A DNA stretch of 25,782 bases. It comes from H2-BAC3 sp045863035 (GTDB taxonomy: Bacteria; Bacteroidota; Ignavibacteria; Ignavibacteriales; Ignavibacteriaceae). How positions within the stretch are numbered: position 1 is the first letter of the stretch; the number at the start of each line of letters is the position of its first letter. Below the pieces are notes generated by a model that was not told where the DNA came from, ran no database searches, and saw only the letters and a list, made by a program, of their open reading frames with translations. Positions 1 through 8,100 of the stretch are shown piece after piece. The position numbers were made by a program, and so were the translations under genes. The stretch is from assembly GCA_045863035.1 (NCBI GenBank), contig BTUV01000038.1:1-25782 (forward strand), given 5' to 3'.

Positions 1-707
1 ACAATATTCATAAATTATCTTTTTTGAAGCATAATTTCGCTATTTATGAGCTCATACTGAATAGTTATTTATTCTTACCATATTTGAAGGTGGGAGTGAA
101 ATTTATCATCTTTAGTATTCCGGCAGCTTTTTGAGGCAAGTGCTCTTTTAACTGTTTTACATCCTCAAAGTGAGTTTTTCGTTATAACACCTTTTCACAG
201 AGCAGGGTTTTGTCTTCTATTGGACTGCATACTTACGCAGTTTTCAACAGGAACCAAGACTTTCTTTATCCGTTCTGAACGTCGTTTTACTAAAGGTCAC
301 CAGTTAAACTCATGGTGCATTATAAAAATACCCAAATGGGGATAGAAAAATTTTCGGCTGGAAAAGTTGGTCAATTTCCATTTGGAATGAGAATACCTGG
401 GCAATATTGCTGTAAAAAGAGCCAAAAAATAGTATTAAACGGTGTGAAAATTCACGTTTTTCTGGTTAAATCAGCATCCCTTTTTGATGAAATCATGTGG
501 AGAAAACAGCTTGTTTTCCAACCTTTCAGGATTTTTTTGATGCTCAAATAAAATATTTTTAATTCGATTATTTAATATGCAATCATTAATCCCCCTGGTT
601 GTTTAGATTAGTGACGCATTGAAAAGATTGGGTAAAATCCTATTTCATGTAATAGAAATAATATATAACGGGACTTTACTTTTCTCATAAAAAATTCAAT
701 TAGCAAA
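1..707. other. AT-rich left flank with no convincing intact gene
   Basis: This stretch is rich in A and T and is broken by stops in all frames. The longest plus-strand reading frame (312-551, 79 codons) has no good ribosome binding site, no recognisable motif and an unremarkable composition, so I do not call it. A short minus-strand open stretch near the left edge (65-181) is listed separately as a possible remnant. I see no tRNA, rRNA or strong terminator. A weak hairpin around 502-518 (GAAAAC/GTTTTC, five-base loop) is followed only distantly by a T run. The region probably separates the operon from whatever lies to the left. Confidence 0.5.
65..181 (-). pseudogene. Possible remnant of a minus-strand gene (38 codons, no start)
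   Basis: On the minus strand, an open stretch of 38 codons ends at a TAA (plus-strand positions 67-65). It has a protein-like, lysine-rich and amphipathic composition (for example KTHFEDVKQLKEHLPQKAAG) and ends in KYGKNK. It is preceded in frame by a TAA and has no start codon. Another short protein-like stretch lies further upstream on the same strand (about 250-305) in a frame that also ends in stops. This may be the decayed end of a gene, perhaps of mobile origin, but I recognise no family and the signal could be chance. Confidence 0.2.
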
Positions 708-791
708 GGGGTTAATAAAGGGGTTAATAAAGGGGTTAATAAAAGGGTTAATAAAAGGGTTAATAAAAGGGTTAATAAAGGGGTTAATAAA
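708..791 (+). repeat. 12-bp tandem repeat, seven units
   Basis: Seven back-to-back 12-bp units run without interruption: GGGGTTAATAAA at 708, 720, 732 and 780, and AGGGTTAATAAA at 744, 756 and 768. The variant order is A-A-A-B-B-B-A, which suggests unit duplication by slippage after one G-to-A change. The array ends 139 bp before the ATG at 931, just upstream of the putative promoter. It could be a neutral VNTR, an array of protein-binding sites or a spacer whose length affects expression. The unit length is a multiple of three, so the minus strand shows an artificial leucine/threonine/proline reading frame (608-823) that should not be annotated. Confidence 0.93.
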
Positions 792-864
792 ATGCTAAGC
801 TGATGCTTTAATGAGATATACAAAAAAGTTTAAAAAAATATTATCAGACCATTTGGTTCTATTA

Positions 865-872
865 TAAATTTG
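865..872 (+). promoter_or_regulatory. Possible Bacteroidetes-type -7 promoter box
   Basis: TAAATTTG matches the Bacteroidetes -7 consensus TAnnTTTG exactly and lies 58 bp before the ATG at 931. A good -33 TTTG at the usual 19-21 bp spacing is missing; the closest is TTAT at 841-844. The position downstream of the tandem repeat and upstream of the first gene makes it the best promoter candidate for the whole block. Confidence is limited by the AT-richness of the surroundings. Confidence 0.3.
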
Positions 873-917
873 TTATTTTAAATTGTTGGATTTTGATGGT
901 CTATAAGTGGAAACAAA

Positions 918-923
918 AAGGAG
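918..923 (+). promoter_or_regulatory. Ribosome binding site that decides the first start
   Basis: AAGGAG lies seven bases before the ATG at 931. It favours that start over the upstream in-frame GTG at 907, which has no such site and would add eight polar residues before the signal peptide. Confidence 0.7.
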
Positions 924-930
924 CGTCTTT

Positions 931-2061
931 ATGATGGAAATCAACCGTTTTATAAATTGTATTTTGTCAGCAATGATTATCTTGTTTTTATTGTCTTCTG
1001 AGTGCATTTATTCTCAAAACTGGGTTGAAGTTAAAAAACGCGAAGTTAAAAAGCCGGTTTCTGCTGATAGTATTACAATTAAGTATGAACTCAATCCGGG
1101 AGCTGTTAATGGCAAATATGAAATCCGATTAAGAGTTATAAGTAAGGAAGGGTATTTTTCAGAAATTACTAAATCAACCGCGGCAAAGCCATTGGTTATT
1201 GAGAAATATCTGAAGGGAATGCCATTAGAACTTACATGGGCGCGTGATGAACCTGGAGAGGATTTTAAGGAAATCGAAGACTCTGACTATCAGTTTGAAA
1301 TAAGCTATCATCTGGTTAAGGAACTTAAAACTGTTGCTATGATAAATCTCAAAAATCATACAGAAGATAAAGTTTATCTTGATTACGAAACGGTTACAGG
1401 TAATATTGTAACTGAAGGTATTGATACAGCCGACTTCGATAAAATACAGCTGATTGCTCCAAATGGGGAAAAGAGAAATTTCGGCAACGGTACTTTCAGT
1501 ATTCCGGTTTCAAATATTATAAAAGCTGCAAAATCTGACAGTGGCTCCGTTGACCTGATTGTGATGTTTGAAGATTTTGAAAAAGACAGAAAAACTATCT
1601 ATTTCAAAAAAAGAGTAATCAGCGTTGTTTCATTGAGCGGGAGTTTGCGCAATCCTTCTTTAACGCTTAAGGATACACTTGCCGCAAAAGCTGACTTTTT
1701 TCTCTACTATACATCATCCTATAAGGTAACGCCTCTTCTTGAGTATTCGGTGAATGCAAATGAAAAGTGGGTTGCTGTTGTGCCGGATTCTTCTAATGAG
1801 CAAACAGTAAAATTCAGTTTGGACGATGCCGGATTTAAGGAACAGGATAATGTTACAGTAAGAATTTATGATCCTTCAGATCCAACGGTTTCTGGACATA
1901 AAGTTTTTCCGGTCTATCTTCATAAAGAACCAGGTTCAATTAACTGGGGATGGTTAAGTGTTGCAGCAGTTGTCGCTGTTGGTGTAGGCATATTTGTTTT
2001 GCAGCCTCCTAAGGAGGAAGATAAACCATACGCTTCACCTCCGGGCCGCCCGAATAATTGA
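931..2061 (+). CDS. Exported beta-rich protein with C-terminal membrane anchor
   Basis: This 376-residue protein is unrecognised. It has an N-terminal signal peptide (hydrophobic about residues 8-24, likely cleavage near YS-QN at 28-29). A long stretch of alternating hydrophobic and polar residues follows, typical of beta-sandwich domains (about 45-330). A single hydrophobic segment at about 339-358 is followed by a short charged and proline-rich tail ending PPGRPNN. The predicted topology is periplasmic body, one C-terminal membrane span and a short cytoplasmic tail. The start was set by the AAGGAG site. The gene opens the operon and its stop lies 41 bp before the giant surface-protein start, so the two are probably co-translated. 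A plausible role is an inner-membrane partner or sensor for the exported proteins of the cluster, but nothing in the sequence proves this. Confidence 0.85.
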   Translation: MMEINRFINCILSAMIILFLLSSECIYSQNWVEVKKREVKKPVSADSITIKYELNPGAVNGKYEIRLRVISKEGYFSEITKSTAAKPLVIEKYLKGMPLELTWARDEPGEDFKEIEDSDYQFEISYHLVKELKTVAMINLKNHTEDKVYLDYETVTGNIVTEGIDTADFDKIQLIAPNGEKRNFGNGTFSIPVSNIIKAAKSDSGSVDLIVMFEDFEKDRKTIYFKKRVISVVSLSGSLRNPSLTLKDTLAAKADFFLYYTSSYKVTPLLEYSVNANEKWVAVVPDSSNEQTVKFSLDDAGFKEQDNVTVRIYDPSDPTVSGHKVFPVYLHKEPGSINWGWLSVAAVVAVGVGIFVLQPPKEEDKPYASPPGRPNN

Positions 2062-2102
2062 GCACTGAAGTTAAACGGATTATAAACCAGGAATTGAGAA
2101 TT

Positions 2103-5100
2103 ATGAAAAACTTTATCGTCCTTCTTCTCTCGGCAGTTATTGTTTCAACTTCAGCACTCTACCCAAAAATTGAGGGCGAATTGCAGGTGCCTGTTCTTTT
2201 GTCTCCTGCCGATAGTGCAGTAAATACTACCATTCCTGTAACTCTTTCTTGGAATGTCTTTACCGGAGCAGTTGCATATAGGGTTCAGGTTGCCTCTGAT
2301 CTTGCTTTTTCAACAATAGTTGAAGAAGATTCAGTTGGGAGTGTTACAACTTCTCTGCAATACCCCGATTTAAGTAACTCAACTCAGTATTTCTGGCGTG
2401 TGAAAGCATTAACATCTGCTGATAGTACTGAATGGAGCGCGGTATGGAACTTCACAACAATTATTGCTGCACCGGCTCAGGTAGTTTTATTAAGCCCGGC
2501 AAACAATGCGGTAAATCAGGCAATAAACACTTCATTGACATGGAATGCTTTATCAGGAGCAGAGACCTATCAGCTGCAGGTTGCAACCGATGCTAACTTT
2601 GTTTCGATTGTAAAAGATACATCACTAAGTAGCACCAGCAAACAGATGTGGGGTCTGAGCAACTCAACAAAGTACTACTGGAGAGTCAGAGCAAGCAATG
2701 TTGGAGGTACTGGCAGCTGGAGCGAGATGTGGAACTTCACAACGATTATTGCTGCACCGGGTCAGTTAACTTTATCAAGTCCTGCAAACAATGCAACCAA
2801 TCAGGCATTAAATGTAAATCTCAGTTGGAATCAGCTGAGCGGAGCAGAGACCTATCAACTGCAGGTTGCAACTGATGCAAACTTTGTTTCGATTGTAAAA
2901 GATTCATCACTAAGTGGCACCAGCAAGCAGATGTGGGGTCTGCTTAACTCAACAAAGTATTATTGGAGAGTCAGAGCAAGTAATTTGGGCGGCACAGGTA
3001 ACTGGAGTGAGGTATGGAACTTCACAACAATTATTGCTGCACCGGCTCAGGTAGTTTTATTAAGCCCGGCAAACAATGCGGTAAATCAGGCAATAAACAC
3101 TTCATTGACATGGAATGCTTTATCAGGAGCAGAGACCTATCAACTGCAGGTTGCAACTGATGCAAACTTTGTTTCGATTGTAAAAGATTCATCACTAAGT
3201 GGCACCAGCAAGCAGATGTGGGGTCTGCTTAACTCAACAAAGTATTATTGGAGAGTCAGAGCAAGTAATTTGGGCGGCACAGGTAACTGGAGTGAGGTAT
3301 GGAACTTCACAACAATTATTGCTGCACCGGCTCAGGTAGTTTTATTAAGCCCGGCAAACAATGCGGTAAATCAGGCAATAAACACTTCATTGACATGGAA
3401 TGCTTTATCAGGAGCAGAGACCTATCAACTGCAAGTTGCAACCGATGCTAACTTTGTTTCGATTATAAAAGATACATCACTAAGTAGCACCAGCAAACAG
3501 ATGTGGGGTCTGCTTAACTCAACAAAGTATTACTGGAGAGTCAGAGCAAGCAATGTTGGAGGTACTGGCAGCTGGAGCGAGGTATGGAACTTCACAACGA
3601 TTGTTGCTGCGCCCGGACAGGTAGTTTTGTCAAGTCCTGCCAACAACAGTAAGGGACTGCTGAATCCGGTAACCGTATCCTGGAACTCCTCAGCAAGAGC
3701 AGAGAAGTATATCCTGCAGGTATCCACAATCAATGATTTCAGCACTTTAGTTGTAAATGATTCTAATCAGACAGGCCTGAGTGAAGTACTGCCAACTCTG
3801 AATTACTATACCAAGTATTTTTGGAGAGTGAAATCAGTAAATGTCGGCGGACAGAGTGACTGGTCAGCAACCTGGAACTTCAAGACCCTTGGTAACCCAT
3901 ATGCAAGCACACTGTTTATACCAGCAAATAACTCAGTTAATCAGCCGATAAACGGATTAATCTTCAAGTGGAGTAAGGCACAGGAGAGAATCGAGACGAT
4001 ACAGAAGTATCAGTTCCAGCTTGCTACTGATGCACAGTTCACAACTATTATCACAAACGATTCTACTTTAACCGATACAACAAAATCCTTAACCGGATTA
4101 ACCTACTTAACTAAATATTACTGGAGAGTAAGAGCTCTGAACCAGACCGGCTGGGGTGACTGGTCAGCGGTATGGAACACAACAACCATCATCGAGAAAC
4201 CGGCTAACTTTACCCTGTCAGCTCCAGCCAATAACAGCAAGGGACTGCTGAACCCGGTAACCCTAACCTGGAACTCATCAGCAAGAGCAGAGAAGTATAT
4301 CCTGCAGGTTTCAACCAGCAATACTTTTAATACTTTTGTTGTGAATGATTCAAACCAGACAGACCTGACCGAAGTACTGCCAACCCTGAATAACTATACA
4401 GAATATTTCTGGAGAGTGAAATCAGTAAACGTCGGAGGACAGAGCGACTGGTCAGCAACCTGGAACTTCAAGACGCTGGGCAACCCGTATGCAAGCACCT
4501 TGTATGTTCCTGCAGATAGTTCCGTCAATCAGCCGGTAATGGGACTTCTTTTCCGGTGGAGCAAGCCGCAGGAAAGAATCGAGGCCATACAGAAATATCA
4601 GTTCCAGCTGGATGTGGATTCAGCTTTTACTAATCCGGTCAGAAATGATTCAACACTGACTGACTCAAGTTACACAATAAGCGGTACTGAACTTACACAT
4701 AATAAAAAACACTTCTGGCGCGTTCGTGCTTCTAATCAGACCGGCTGGGGTGACTGGAGTGTGGTAAGGAACTTTACCACATATGATATATATATTACTT
4801 TGGATGTTCCGTCCGGCGGGGAAAAATGGCAGATTGGAAGGAGCAAAACCATTTCCTGGACAAACATAAATGCCGGGGATAAAGTTAAGCTGGAATATTC
4901 TACCAACAATGGAGGCATCTGGCTCCCGGTAAAAGATACCGTTGCAAATGCATCCGTTTATCAATGGATGATTCCAAATACAACTGCTGCTCAGGCAAAA
5001 GTAAGAGTGAGTAGTTTGAAGTATCCGTTTGCATCGGATACAAGTGATTCATTCAGACTCGTTAACCTGATACTGTCTAGCCCTAATGGCGGAGATACCT

Positions 5101-8100
5101 TGGTTCGGGGCAGTATGAGGACAATCAGTTGGTTGAACGATCAGCTAAATCCTGCGGATTCTGTTATAATTCAGTATTCAACGAATGATGGTATAGGTTG
5201 GCTACCCGTTACGCAGTCAAGTATACCAAATATAGGCAGCTATGCATGGACCGTTCCTGCCAGTCTTTCCACAGCAGCCAGGGTAAAAGTCATTGATGCT
5301 TCAGACACAACAATACATGATGCGAGTGATAATCCTTTTATCGTTACTCAGGCAGTTGTAAGCGTTACACATCCCAACGGAGGTGAATTTATTGAGGTCA
5401 ACTCTTCGTACACCATTCGATGGAATGTAACGAGTACATCCGGTACCGTTAAGATAGAATACTCAACTAATAATGGTCAGCAATGGAGTGTTGTTGTGCC
5501 TGAAATAACTGCGAGTGCAGGGAGTTACAACTGGAATGTCCCCAATACTCCCTCCCAGAATTGCCGGGTTAGGGTATCCAGTAATACCTTCCCCTATGCG
5601 GTTGATAGTAGTAATGCGGTTTTTACGATCCAGAATCTGGAAATCACCTCACCAAATACACCGGTAAGATGGCAGGGGAATAGTTTTAAGAATATTACCT
5701 GGAAAATAAACCGGGGTCCGTCTGATGATTTAACAACAGTTAAACTTGATTACAGTCTCAATGGAGGTGCAGCATGGTATAATATCGTTCAATCAGTACC
5801 AGTATCACCGGGGAGTTATACCTGGCTGGTTCCGGATTCTTCTTCAAATGAATGCCTTGTAAGAGTGGTTGACAATAACAGCGCATCTGTTTTTGACAGA
5901 AGTGACACGGTTTTTACAATTTTTCAGTCTCGTATTTCTATAGGCTGGCCCGGCAGTAATTCCCGGCAGCAGGCCAAAGATACGGTTACGGTTACATGGA
6001 CAAGGCAGAATATTGATACATTTGAAGTCCGGTACCGCTCAAGGGCTCAGAATCCATGGCAGGTGATTGCACGAAATTTGACCGGTGGTTCCTTTAATTG
6101 GCGCCTGCCTGATACAGTCAGTAATGCCGCGCAATTCGGAGTGTTCGATCAGACGAATGACCGTATTAAGGACTCAGTAACATTCGAAATTTACCAGTCT
6201 GCCATCTCCGTTACTTCACCCGTGATGAATGACTCTCTGCAGGCCACGGGAAATTGGCTAATCAAGTGGGACAAGATAGAAGTCCCCCGTGTAACTTTGA
6301 GTTATTCAGCTAATGGCGGCATAGTTTGGAATCCGATAGTTTCGGATCAGATAGGCACGCAGTTTTTGTGGCCATCGGTTCCAGACATCGAATCGGACAA
6401 TGTACGGCTGAAGATCGCTGATGCTGATAATGATTCTGTTTACGGAATTAGCGTTCCCTTTAAGATCTATAAATCTTCACTTGCTATTGCTTCACCGGTT
6501 AACGGTCAAAGGATTCAGGGCAAGGGTAAAGTGACTATTCGCTGGAATTATGTGAGGGTAAAAAATCTAAAAATCGAATACTCACTCGATGGTGGAAGTT
6601 ATACGCAGATGGTGGACAGTATTCCTGTTGCTGTCGGATCTTATATCTGGAGTAATATTCCGGATATGAATGCTCCCAACGCTGCCATACGAATATCAGA
6701 TACACAGAATGAAAATGTCTTTTCGAGAATTGGTATTGAAATTTTTAAATCATCGCTGGTTATTTCTGACCCTGAAGCGGCGGTCAGATGGCAGATGCAG
6801 AGTGTTCAGGAAATTAAGTGGGATGCCGGAGATGTTGATTCTGTAAAAATTCTGCTCAGCACAAATGGCGGAACAACATATAATACTTCCCCGATAGCTC
6901 AGTCAGTTGATGCTGATGATGAGGAGTATGCATGGGATATTCCTCTGTTTCCTCAGGATTCAATAAATGCAAAAATCAAAATTGCTGATGTGCAGAATGA
7001 CAGTGTGTATAGTATCAGCCCGGCTTTTACAATATATAAGTCAAAGGTTAAATTTACCTGGCCGGAGGCAAATGCCCGGCTGCAGGGAAGAGACACTGTT
7101 CATATTGCATGGTCTGCAAGCAATATTTCAAAGTATAAACTTGATTACCGGATTGATACGCTCTCCACCTGGGTCGAACTGCCTCCTGAACTTACGGGTA
7201 ATACATATACATTTGACATCCCTGATACAGCATCCAATGCAATGCAGATGAGAGTTGCTGATAAAGATAATGATCGTATTTGGGATACAGTAACCATTAG
7301 GACTTACCGTTCTGTTCTTACATTTAAGTATCCGGGCCGCCTGCAGACCCTTAAAGTTGAAGACACGGTTAATATCAGATGGTCCAAGGTTGCAGTCCCT
7401 TCGGTGCGTTTAAGTTATCAACAACTGAATTCTTCTTCAAAGATACAAATTGCTGTCAGAAGCGATTCCTCCTATCAATGGACTATCCCCGGCAATCTTA
7501 ACGGATGGTACAAGTTATCAATCGTTGATAAAGATAATGACAGGATTCTTGACACAGTCACCGTCAAGGTGGTCAGGGCCAATATTGTTATATCAGGTAA
7601 ACCCTCCTCACCGGAGAAAAAAGTATTTGGCGATTCAATAAAGGTTTCCTGGAATTCAGAGTTTGTAAATAAATTTAATGTTGAAGTTTCTGATGATGGC
7701 ATTAATTATAAGCCAATAAATAGTAATCTGACAACAAAAAATTTTAGTATCAGAGTTGATAAATCAAATTTTTCTCCCAACGGTACGGAACAGGCGCATA
7801 TCCGGATAGTTGATGCTGATTTCAGCAAGGTTCGTGATTCAATCAGTTTCATCATCCCAAAACCGTCCATTGAAATCACCAAACCATCTGGCGGGGAATA
7901 TTGGGAAAGTGGAAAACGATTCACCCTGTCTTGGAAGGATGAACTTAAAGATACTCTTGCTATCTGGTACAGGCTTTTTGAGAATTCGAACTGGACAAAA
8001 ATTAGTGATAAATATTCGGACAGCTCCTTGCAAAGTATCATCTGGATAGCTGATTCGCAGCTTGTTTCCGGCAGTTACCTTTTTAAGGTGTCTTCAAAAG

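Noticed and set aside
502..518. GAAAAC/GTTTTC hairpin as a terminator
   Set aside because: The stem is only six AT-rich pairs and the T run is about 13 bases further on.
312..551. Plus-strand 79-codon frame in the left flank
   Set aside because: No ribosome binding site, no motif, and composition typical of random AT-rich sequence.
608..823. Minus-strand 71-codon frame rich in Leu, Thr and Pro
   Set aside because: It is produced by the 12-bp tandem repeat, whose length is a multiple of three.
2461..3600. CRISPR array or IS repeats as an explanation for the 285-bp repeats
   Set aside because: The units are in-frame coding FN3-like modules with no spacers.
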